A DNA stretch of 64,000 bases, taken from positions 1,862,054 to 1,926,053 of the forward strand of contig CAJINV010000005.1 in the NCBI GenBank assembly GCA_905178155.1, in the 5' to 3' direction. Under the pieces are notes generated by a model. It saw nothing but the letters and a program-made list of their open reading frames with translations, had not been told where the DNA came from and made no database searches. Position numbers and translations under genes: made by a program. Numbering within the stretch: position 1 is the stretch's first letter; each line of letters opens with the position of its first letter. This document shows positions 1 to 10,200 of this stretch, piece after piece. The DNA is from Amoebophrya sp. A120. Taxonomy: Eukaryota; Sar; Dinophyceae; Syndiniales; Amoebophryaceae.

Positions 1-684
1 ACCTTCTTTATTCCCCTCCGTCTATGATGCGTGTTTTCGTGTTTCCAAGTAATCCGACCTGATCATGATCCCACTCGGACTCTGCTGTCCTCGGATCCGA
101 TAGTTTCTTTCGAACCAGGACGATCAGGATGATCGAGTACATATCTAGGTCGTGGCTCTGGCTAGCTGACTAAATTATATGGATCCCATTCCAGATACAG
201 ATTTTCTTCGTCCTCTTGTTCGGGAGGACATGATCCTTGATTCCATGGTTACTCGCAAGGTGCGAGGAGCAGATTCCAGGAAAAGGACCTTGAAACACAG
301 ATGATGCAGCCACGACAAAGGAGGGCGACGGACGAGCCAGTTGTGTTGCACTTGATAATATCCAGCTTCATTTACTTGCAGGACGGCATTCAGTATGTAA
401 TTCAATCATTCAAGCCACGGCCGTCACTGTGATCATGCGGCTTCCGTCTCGACTGGACTGGTCTTACGACCACCATGAGAATCTCGCTACAAACTCGATT
501 TCTGTACCCAAAAAACCAATTTGTAGCGGCCAGGTCGTGTCCTCACTTGACCTTGCTAAGAAAAGCAGACTGCCTTCCTTGATTACCCGCATTATACACG
601 CGCACGGATCTTGTTCACGGATCATTGCAGCACTATGAATACGAAAACACCAGCATACAGATGAAATCCGGGAAAACCACAAAT
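1..684. other. Intergenic, 3' side of first gene
   Basis: No supported gene. Only short reading frames without good codon character occur on either strand, and I found no introner termini here. Confidence 0.4.
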
Positions 685-3600
685 CTACGGCAGTCTCTCC
701 GCACTGTAGTCGCACCTGACGTGCTGATCGTTCATTCGTCTCCGCCCGAACGAAATGTGTCCCGTATCGGCAGTCACGTTGAAGTCCTGCTTCGCGTAGT
801 GCCCGTTTCCCGGCATTTTGAAGCGACGCGCGTACAAATCGATGATGTATCTCCAGGTGAGCTCGTGGTTGAAGAACTCCTTATCAATGTAAAAGTGTCT
901 GGGTCTGGAAGAATGCAACCTGTCATGCTCATCTGAAGCATGCAAAAATCTGTGTTGCATGATTACCAAAAGTCGTCCAGTTTTGCTATTGACCAAGTCG
1001 GGAGGGAGTTTCTCATGCAGGATAGGCATGAGAGAGATCGCGCAGACTCTGGCATGCTAGGTCCTGCATTCCAGACCTCATGGGTCATGGAAAAGATGCA
1101 GGACAAGTCGCGCACTCTTCCAGACCCAGACATTTTTGCAATTGATACTCCTCGTCGGTCAACAAATTCCACCGGGACGCCAAGTACTCCGCCCCGGTTT
1201 CGCTTTCCTCCCGGGCAAACGTATCCACATCTTCACCCGGGTCTCGCTTACTCGGTCCCACGGCGCAGAGCCGTTGGTCCACGTAGCCGAGGCGGCCGGC
1301 TTTGAGGCGGTCCGAGGGGTAGCTATCTTCGTTGGAGAACGTCGCGGGCCGCATGTACTGGTAAATTTCGTCGTTGCGTGATGTCGGAGGTGGCGGGGTT
1401 CCTCCAGATTTTTGACTTGAAATAGATGTTGCACTTGAAGTGGATGAAGATGTGGCGCTGCTCCCTCTGGTTCTGCTGACGTCCTCCCGCTTTGATATTA
1501 TCTTCTGTTCTTGACCAAGTTTCCCACAGGTCGTGTAGGGCACCCGGAAAGAGTGTCGCTTCGCGGTTGCAATCACCCGATTGAAAATGGTGTCTTCGTC
1601 GAAGAGAGGGAGCGGCTTGTCGACCGTCTTCCTCTCTGTCCCTACCGGTCCCACGAGCTCCCTCCGAACATTCTCCCACACCGCCTCGTAGTACGGCGAC
1701 AAACTGAGCGCAAACACCGTGGCCAGCTCGTTGAACTTGTGCGCCCGGCGAAGCACGTTCAGGAGGAGAATGTTGGTCCGGAAGCAACACCGGTGCGCGA
1801 ACCGCGTGTGGATATGCATTGCAAATATCGATCTGGGTCTGAAAGCATGATGTAAACTTCTGCAGCTGCGTGTTTCACACCACACAAAAATCTGTCATTC
1901 ATGCACCGCAATAAAAGTTGCTCATTTATTCTTGTCACCAAAAAAATCCGGCATTTGTCATGCACACTAGGCATTGCGAAACCTGCTCAAGACCTGTGAT
2001 GCTAGGAGTTGCATGCCAGACCTTCTGTGTCATGCACAAGCAGCATCACACTCTACTTCCAGACCCAGACATATTTCCATGTGATAGTGGAGGATCTTCA
2101 GCGATTCCCGATGCCCCTGTCGGCTGATCCAGTCGTCCTTAATCATGGCCTCGTGCCGTCGGCGAAACAGCGCACTCGGGTCCTTGCCGTTCGCACCAAA
2201 GAACGGCTTGACCCTTGGTAGACTTGCTGCTGTTTCGCTCAGCTGCTTTTTCTTCCTTTTCTCCCGCCTCCCCTTCTCGTTGTCCACGTCAATCGCCACC
2301 CAGGGCTGCGGAGTATGCACCTTCGCAAAAGTATGATCACACTAGTCCTTCTAGAGTACTAATTGCATTTACAAATTGTCATTCTCATTGTCTCAGCAGA
2401 AAAAGTTAAAGTTGAACTTTTAGCGCTGATATTTTTAGCTTTTAGGGCAGATAGCTGTCCTCACGCATATGCCTGCAATTTTAGAATTACTAGCACGGCG
2501 GGTATGATACTAAGTACTTTTGCACCGCATACGGATTTGCATTCGGGGATTTTCCGACCCCCGTCGCCCACGGCTCGAAAATGTCCGCCATCCGTATGGG
2601 AGTGTCAGGACCGAAATTGACAAAATCGAAAAATTTGTAATGCATAAAAGGTAGGGCACATATGGCCTGTATTGGGGAGCAGCCAAATGAGACCGATTGC
2701 AAGCCTGTTTAGGGAAGGCGATGCGCTGCCGGAGTAGCACGACAGGAGCAGTCTTCTTTGCCGAAACAGCATGACGGGCGATTTTGTTGCTCCCGAAATT
2801 TGTCGTGCACCACTTGGAAACTAAGGCTCCAACTGGTATCCATTTTTATGCATCACAAATTATTTCGATTTTGTTGATTTCGATCCTGACGCTTCCATAA
2901 TCCGCTTTGGTATCTTATCATCGGACATGATGGGGAGAAACCCCGTTCCCCAGAGCAGTTCCGGCTTCTTGCTGTAGTCCCCGCTGGACGACTTCGAGTC
3001 CTCCTGCGAAGTAGAAGACGAGGTGCCGGGCGGCAAGTTGTAGAGATAATTCGTCTTGCTCCCATCCTCAAAGCTGTACAAGATCCGCATGTCCTGCACG
3101 ATGTGGTCGATGCCGAACTGCGCGGCCTGCAGGTTCAAATCGAACAACGCCGGGCGCTCGAACAGAAAGGCGTTGCCGAGCTCGAAATACGCCCGGGTGA
3201 GGCGGTTTAGGGGCAAATATTCCCACAAGTTACCGTTGTAATCCTTGTTCCACACGCCCATCTGGTACCGGATCATGTTCCTTTTGTCCTTCGCTAGCGC
3301 GGACAGTTGGTAGTCCCGCGCGAACGCCTGCCCGAATATCAAATGTAAAAGTGTCTGGGTCTGGAAGAGTGCACGTTTGTCATGCTTGTCTGGCATGACG
3401 CTCAAATCTGTCATGCACGTTACCCAAGAGCGCCACTTTTCTGTCATGCAGAACACAGTTTGTCGTGCAGAATATGCAACACCTAGAAGCTCAGAAACTT
3501 GTCATGCTGAGCGAGCACTTGTGGCCTCCTCATGATACGCCACCCAGCATCACAAGTTTCCAGACCCAGACATTTTTGCAATTCATACCGAAGTGTTTGT

Positions 3601-6455
3601 CGCTAGTCCAAACGAGTGCGGCGTGGATGGAATTCGCCTGTTGCTTGATCATATCAAAGAAAAAAAGTTCGTCACGATCACTCATGCGCATTTTTGCAAT
3701 ACAAAACTGTCTGTCATGCGTAAAAATGCATCACAGCCAGTGTTCTTTACAGATTTCCCTAGTGTTTCTGTTAGTGGACTTGAGAACACTCGCACACACT
3801 TACACACGTTTGCTCCACTGAGCTCGCTATCAACAGCAATTCAGTGAATTCTCTCAATTGCAAGTAAGCAAGCAAGTGACGCAAGTCTCTTGCTGCGTTA
3901 CATCCTGTAGGTTCAGTTCATCAAGTTTCAGGATGTGACGAAATTGCGTATGACCACAACTCACCAGAATATGACTGAATTGCGTACGGCGCAAACAGTC
4001 ACTCTGATCATTCTGCTTGTGTGTGGTGTGTGACTGTTTTGCGTATGGCGTAAACAGTCACCTTGATCGCTCTGCTTGTGCCTGTTTTGCGTATGACGCA
4101 AATAGGCACCTTGATCACTTTCCTCTTGAATTTCATGGGATTCCTTCTAGATCATTTACATCCTTCCGACACTTTGTGACCGTTTTGCGTATGGTCCAAG
4201 GAGTGCCGTGATTGACTCTACTTCTACTCTAGTGGTTGTAGTGTGACTGTTTTGCGTATGGCGCAAGCAATCACTATGCCCACTGTAGTCAATTTGGGGG
4301 ATGTGACTGAATTGCGTACGGCCGTAGTGCCGTCGCGATACCAGTCAGATCTAGTCAATTTCTCATCATCTTCTGTGTCATTTCATCACGGAACAGGCTT
4401 CATTTGGGGCGATCGTGTTACGTGTGTGCGGGATCGATTTCCATGACCAACAGTTTCTGGAATACAAGGAAAGTTTGTGATGCTGAGAAAATTTGTAATG
4501 CAAAACCTGCAAGTTAGTGACTGTGACAAACTTTTTTCTCTCCATACATCACACCCAGCTGGTACTGCCTGCTGGCGAAGGGATATGCAAAGGAGCAAAA
4601 AAGTCGTGCTACAGTTGACGTCACATTTTTGTTGTGAAAATGCTACAGTTGATGTCAAACATTTTTGTGTAGTTGCACCCGGCAAGACAAACAGTAAACT
4701 TTTGTCACGTGCTGTGCATGTGGACAATGCTAGCAGCACACCTCGTTCCACGCATTTTTGCCCCACTTACGATTTATGCGTTTTTGCATAGTCATTTTCT
4801 CTTTCCTGTTTGTGTTGCACTTGCTGAAGTTACTGTTTGTTACAACAATAAAATGTGTGTACTCTAACACAATTTTCCCTACTCGGGATAACGGAAGTTC
4901 TTGCTTCGCGAGGAATATCACGTCCGCGTCCGGGTGGAGCAGGTCCGTGCAGAGGAAAGTAGTAGTTTTTCCTCCTCTACTACCGTTGTCATCCTGCTCT
5001 CCGGAAGGAAAAATAGCTTCTCTCACCTTCCCAAACCGCTTCGCATTCCCCCACGTGTCCTTCCTTTCCACTTGTCTTGCATCCTTAGGCACAATTCCGC
5101 CCGCGCCGCCGTGCATGATATCCCAAAGCGGGGACTCCGCGAACGGCATCCCTTGCCCCGCCTCGTGGTTTTGGTACAACTTCTTCTGAATCCTCGGAGC
5201 TGCACCAGCGTCGGAAGCTGATTTTGTAGTTGTTGGTACTAAAAACTCGAATTCTAAAAACGTCCCCTGCGGCTGCTGCTCCGCGATTTCTACGCGCTTC
5301 CGGTCTCGGAGCTTCATTGTGTTTTGCGCGTTGACGGCGTAATATCCCGCGGCGTCCTGCAGATTTGCGCGCACGTCTTTCTCCACCATCCTGTACTGCA
5401 GTTTTGCGGCGAGATATGCGAAGAAAAAAGTGTTACACTTACACATTGTGTTGCGAAACAAGGTAGACAGGCAACCTTTGTCATGCAGGACATGCTTGCC
5501 AGCCTCATTTCACTCGTGTTTTCCCTTTATAGTCTGCGCATCACAGGCTTTCTAAGCCATGTCTAGAAAGTTTGTGATGCAGAAACTCCAACATCAAATG
5601 TGTAACTGTAACACTTTTTTCGTGGGATACGGGAAAAAGACTATCTGGGTCGTGTATTGTTGGGAGGTTGTCGCTGGTCCAAAGCGTCATGGCCCGCTCT
5701 GACCCGTCTTGCTTCAAAGCCGGCCAGGCGGTTAGTACTGGCGCAGGTTCAGGTCGTTCTTGTGAAGAAGTAGAAGAAGTAGAAGACGCAGCGCCGCTAC
5801 TTCTTGTTGTACTGGAAGTTGTACTGCTACTTTTACTAGTACTAGCTACGATTGTGGTCATCGCTCGGTCGTTCAGATCGCCGCGCAGTTCCGTGACATC
5901 TCGGTGCATCATCCAGCGACGGAAGGACTTCCGCAATTTCCAGTTCGGAATTTCAGACTTATGGATCCCATAGTTATCGACGTTCGTCGTGAAGTTTCTC
6001 CGCATTGGCGGGTACAGTTGCGTCATGTTGTTGAACCGGTTCAATTCTACGAATAGGTGCAGGTCGAGCGCTGGCCTGGGCGAAACGTTCTTCAACTCGT
6101 TGTAGGTTACGCGATCGGTTAGCACCACCGCTTTCGCACCGGGGTGGTGCACGGCGAGGGTGTACAGGGAAATGAACAGGTCGCGGATGTTTCGGTGGAG
6201 CTCGAAGTCCTTCATGTGCTCCTCCTTCCGGTCTTGCCTGAACTGTGTATCCACATTCACAGAGAGGAAGCCAAAACAATCCGGGACCGGTGGGGCAGGG
6301 GGTTGTGAAGCTGAGGTGGCTGCGGCAAGAACAAAAAATTCGTGTTGAAATAGAAACGATAGACTTGTTGCCAGCATTAAAAATACTGATACTCCGTTGA
6401 GAAAATGCGAAACGACCGCCTTTGCGTTCGCAAAGCGGAGAGGTTGCACCATCAT
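685..6455 (-). CDS. Type II membrane protein, 993 aa, seven TIR introns
   Basis: Exons 6455-5630, 5414-4895, 3670-3588, 3336-2900, 2594-2532, 2313-2087, 1812-1148 and 881-685. Joining them while keeping one copy of each flanking direct repeat gives 2982 nt, exactly 994 codons with the TAG stop at 685-687. The first ATG in frame (6455) precedes a basic stretch and a hydrophobic segment at about residues 15-45, which fits a signal anchor with a lumenal body. The body includes a Ser/Thr linker and a DADVIF motif at about residue 440, directly before the 1.2-kb intron. A Golgi glycosyltransferase-like enzyme is possible but I do not recognise the family. None of the seven introns is a plain GT-AG intron; all are repeat elements. 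Exon structure is well supported; function is unknown. Confidence 0.8.
882..1147. mobile_element. Introner, family A
   Basis: Termini carry the family A core TGTCTGGGTCTGGAAG in inverted orientation, ends TAT...ATA. The flanks are a perfect CTCCT duplication (877-881, 1148-1152). It interrupts a Glu-Glu-Phe coding stretch, and removal with one repeat restores the frame. The interior is close to the reverse complement of the copy at 47728-47989. Confidence 0.93.
1813..2086. mobile_element. Introner, family A (diverged left end)
   Basis: The left terminus has only part of the core (ATCTGGGTCTG) and the right terminus is complete. Perfect GTGGA duplication (1808-1812, 2087-2091). Excision joins a Leu-His codon pair in frame. 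Confidence 0.9.
2314..2531. mobile_element. Introner, family D
   Basis: Inverted termini contain GCAAAAGTAT and ATACTAAGTACTTTTGC. Flanks CGGAG/CGGAT match 4 of 5. Excision joins Asn-Pro to Gln-Pro-Trp in frame. Confidence 0.85.
2595..2899. mobile_element. Introner, family F
   Basis: Inverted termini carry GAAATTGACAAAATCGAAA-type sequence. Perfect ATCCG duplication (2590-2594, 2900-2904). The interior is the reverse complement of the family F copy at 46574-46885, yet both lie in minus-strand genes. Confidence 0.92.
3337..3587. mobile_element. Introner, family A
   Basis: Complete family A termini with perfect CCGAA duplication (3332-3336, 3588-3592). The interior closely matches the copy at 56743-57006 in the same orientation. 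Confidence 0.93.
3671..4894. mobile_element. 1.2-kb intron-like insertion with hairpin array
   Basis: A 1224-bp block splits the first gene between Gln-Glu-Leu and Phe-Phe-Phe. It is flanked by a perfect 6-bp direct repeat AAGTTC (3665-3670, 4895-4900). Removing the block and one copy keeps the frame to the gene's stop. I see no long terminal inverted repeat, unlike the short families. It contains introner-like internal words (TTTGTAATGC, TTTGTGATGC) near 4470-4510 and the hairpin array at 3927-4340. Confidence 0.6.
3927..4340. repeat. Array of about seven ~32-bp hairpin repeats
   Basis: Near-palindromes of the form GTGACTGTTTTGCGTATGGC followed by GTAAACAGTCAC. Clear copies: 3971-4003, 4030-4061, 4078-4109 and 4243-4274. 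Half or decayed copies start near 3934, 4176 and 4303. Several are followed by CTTGATCNCTCTGCTTGTG. Both arms change together in the 4078 copy (GTGCCTG and AGGCAC), which keeps the pairing. Confidence 0.8.
5415..5629. mobile_element. Introner, family H
   Basis: Inverted termini carry GAAAAAAGTGTTACA and TGTAACACTTTTTTC. Flanks CGAGA/CGGGA match 4 of 5. Excision with one repeat restores the frame between the first and second exons of the first gene. Confidence 0.88.
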
Positions 6456-7248
6456 TTTGTAATAGAGACGGGACGAGCTTTCAGGTCGTTGCACATAAAA
6501 AACCGCAACAATGTTTAATGGTAATGGTATCGTAGAGTTTAGCAGACTACATCTAACTCAGAGGGAAATGAACGAGCCAGGATGACTCGCCGTCGAGATG
6601 AAAAAAAACAAAATAGTCTTGCCTCAACGAACCCTTCAGTACCGACAAGCATAGGAAACGGTAACGAAAAAGCAAAAATGTCCGACTCCGACCCGGAATA
6701 AAAAGTACCATCTGAATCAACCCAAAATCCGCTCTCAAAATAAAAATATCACTCGCCCCAAGAGAAAAAATGAAAGCATGAACCTCAAGAAAAAGAACCA
6801 GTACAAAAAAGAAACAAGATCACAATCCTGAGAGTCATCTCTCGAGTAAGTAGCGATCTTCTTCGGGATGTCCACATCGTTGACGTTGTGTTGATCAACA
6901 AAAAGCACTCACTACGTACCGAGATCCGAAAGAGACTGAAATAAAACATTCGAGATGAACACCGCTCGTGACATTTTCCGGACTCCCGCATGTCACCACG
7001 TTTGTTCGGGTTTTTTTTCCAATCAAGATCGTTGTGTGCAGTACATCAAACGAGGTCATCGGTGATTTTTATCTGCGCGCAAACTTACAGTCTTTTCAAC
7101 ACACCGAGCGGTACTAGAAGTGCCACTACTAGTATCAAAAACCTTCTGAGTAATATGCAGTGACCAACACGAACACCATCACCTGCAAAAAAATATAAAA
7201 ACCAATCGCAAGACCAATCCAACAATTGGAATACCAATACTAACCCAC
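6456..7248. other. Intergenic, A-rich
   Basis: Lies between the start of the first gene and the stop of the next. It is A-rich on the plus strand, with no supported reading frame or repeat. It should hold the promoter of the 685-6455 gene, but I recognise no motif. Confidence 0.4.
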
Positions 7249-10200
7249 TCAGTCCCCAAAATACGCGGCCGACGGGCTCTGCGGTGGCAAGTGGTTGTGT
7301 GCCGGCGTATTCAACCCGCTTTGAACGAGATTTATCTGCTGGTGACTCCACGACCCGTACTTCTGACCATTACCTCCAGCCGTCTCTTTACTGTTCGAGC
7401 CCCTACTGTTGTTGTTCCCCCCTCGTCCGTTGTTTCGGCTGTTGCCCCCGCCACCACTCCTCGGGTGGTTATTGCTGTTGTGCTGACCGGCTTGGTGACC
7501 ACCGCCGCTGTGATTCAGCTGATTAGTTGTCGACCAGGACACCAGATCAGCGAAGGCAGAGCTGGAATTCGAATTATGTTGACCAGAACCTCCGGCTCCA
7601 CCCATAGTGTTCACCGGCGTCAGCCCGGCGGCAGAACTTGTAGTTCCTCCAGCGGCCGCAGGACGAGGACCAACGTAGTTGTAGTTGTGCTGATTGCTGT
7701 TGTTCACCCGAATGCCGACGCCTCCACCGGGGGAGCCGTGTGGGTTACTATTATTTCTCACAAACTGGTGCTGTTGTAATGCCATCGGACGGAGGTTGGT
7801 TGTACTATTATCAAAGGAGCAAGTGAATCACTTTCAAAAGAATCATAGGGCCGAAAAAAAAAAGAATTCGGAGCGCCCCCAACTGCCGTAGCGCCTGCAG
7901 CTTTTTCCCCCGCGCCAGACACAGCTGGTCGGTAGATTGCAGTGGGCGAATGCTTGAGAAGGCTGCGACCGAAAGCCCCAGGCGTCGCATTTTGGTAAGG
8001 AGAAGACTGCGAGACGTAGTGCGCAGAAGATGCCATAGAAGATACCCCAAGACCAGCCCCAAAGCATCATACCGTGGTGCATAATGCTACCCCGCATGGT
8101 GCTACTGGCGCACTATACTTACTCTTGCCCTACTCTACTGTTACCAAGTGGCGGAAGTGGAACAGTGGAGGTGTAATCACTTGAGATGCTCAGCCTGTTT
8201 CAGACAAAAAAAAAGCCAAACCCACTTGATATCTGCTTGGGTGATTTGACGCGAAAAAGACGTGTTTCGGGCATCAATTTGATGCCAAAAGTCGCGACTT
8301 TTTGCAGGGGTGATTCAAGCAGATACTAAGCGGGAGGAGTCAAATGAATCATAGGGCTAATTGATAGCTACAAAACGCAAGGTGATTACACCTCTTTTTT
8401 TGCTTCGAAAAAGATGGATTTTTGGCAAAAATTGAACTTTTTTCAGAAAATGCGACACCCTCGGGACGCTACGCCCGACGGTATGGAGGTGTAATCACTT
8501 CAGTTTTGTGGCGTCGCTTTTCCTATCTTTAGCAATGGGCTTTTGCTTGGTATTTTGGGTTGCGAATGCTTCCCCCGAGTTGTTTGCAAGCTATTCAGGC
8601 ACGATGGCCCCCGCGTCCACTCATGGCCATTGCGTTCGGCCCCCGTAGCCACCAACCAAATAGTGCAAACCTTATCGAGAAAGGCGCGACTTTCCTGAGA
8701 AGCGTCGCTGTGTCTCAGGTTACTTGGTTGTATATGTTGGGCGCTACCTTATGCGTGCGAGCCTGGCCATGCACTGCGGTACTTGGAAGCATTTTTTTTC
8801 CCGTATGGTGATTCATTTGTAATGTGATTCATTTGCCCCTGTGATAACTATTTGCCATCGGACGAAGGTTGGTTGTACTATTTTGCGGAGGTACTATCTG
8901 CGAGGCTACGAGGCTGTCGAAGTAGTTGTACTGACCACCTCCACCATTGTTGACCATGCCCTGCTGGTGCGGACCTGCTGCTCCGGGTCCGGGTCCGGCG
9001 GGCCCCGTATACATAAACGGATTCAGATTGTTCGCGTTCAGCAAAATCTGCTGCTGTTGCTGGTGCTGGAAACTCTGATCGAAGGCGGCGTACATGGCGA
9101 CAGTGGGAAGATTTGCGTGGTTCGAATCCACGCTGCTCTTACTCCTGTTGTTGTTTGTACGGGACATCGAAATGTTTATTTGCTGGCTCATGTGCATGTT
9201 GTTGTGCTTGCCTCCTTGTCCTTGTGCTTGACCACCTCCCTTGTTATTCATGTGGTTCATCGGCAAGGACGAGTTGTTGTTCATCATCTTCCCGTTGCTT
9301 TTCTTGTTCCCCTTGTTCGGCCCGTTGTTTGCTCCAGCACCCTTCTGTTGTTGATCTGGACCTCCAGAATGGTGAAGATCATGGTGGTTTTTACTGCCCT
9401 TCCCATGTGAGGAGGACGAACTCGATTTTCCCGTGCCCACCAAAACACCATGTTGGTTTATCTTGTTTCCCTGGGACTGAAAAACTGCGGGATTAATAGT
9501 GCTGTTGTTGGCCGCACCAGCACTTCTGTTGGCAGGTTGGAACTCGTTCCGGTTTACATTGTTCTTGTTGTCATCAACAACTCCAACAGAATTATTGTTC
9601 TGTCCCGCGGCTCCAGAAAGCGGCCCCTCGCCGTCGTCACGGATGAGTTTGCAGAGCTTCGGGAGCACGTTCCGCTCATTCACGGCCGGGTTGGGGATAC
9701 TCAGAAACGGAAACACGTCTTGCTCCTCCAGGGAGCTTCGGAAGTCGAGATACCTGATAGAAGTTGTCACGACTTCAAGATCAAGTTTACGTTAACGTTT
9801 AGTCAATCTTTCTCTATCAAAACAATCAAAATCAGTGTCATAATTGATGCCCTTGTAGTCGCCTCCAAACTTCTGCTTCTGAGGACACATGATGATGCAT
9901 GAATGCAGTATGCACCATAATTACAGGTGCGCTTACACTTATTTACGATTATTTTTTTCATCTGTACCAATACCAAAAGATCTCGCTCGTGGGTCGTCCC
10001 GTCGGGTTCAGATCGGCATCGAGCTCCTCCTCGGCGACGATTTTGCAGAGAAAATTAACCTTCGATTCCACGTACCCCTTCAGGTACTTTTTCCGCACCA
10101 GCATGGAATTCCAGTTTTTCACGTCCCCGGTGGAGGCTTCGATGACCGGAAGGCTATGCAAGAAAAAAACTGTGAAAGTGTAAGTTTCTTGGAGGAATAG

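Noticed and set aside
1813-2086. Introners as ordinary GT-AG introns with coincidental repeats
   Set aside because: For most copies the only junction that restores the frame lies within the 5-bp direct repeat at the TAT/ATA ends, where no GT-AG pair is available.
8841-9902. Long plus-strand frames opposite the Asn/Gln-rich gene
   Set aside because: They are antisense shadows of low-complexity minus-strand exons, rich in Leu/Val/Cys with no domains.
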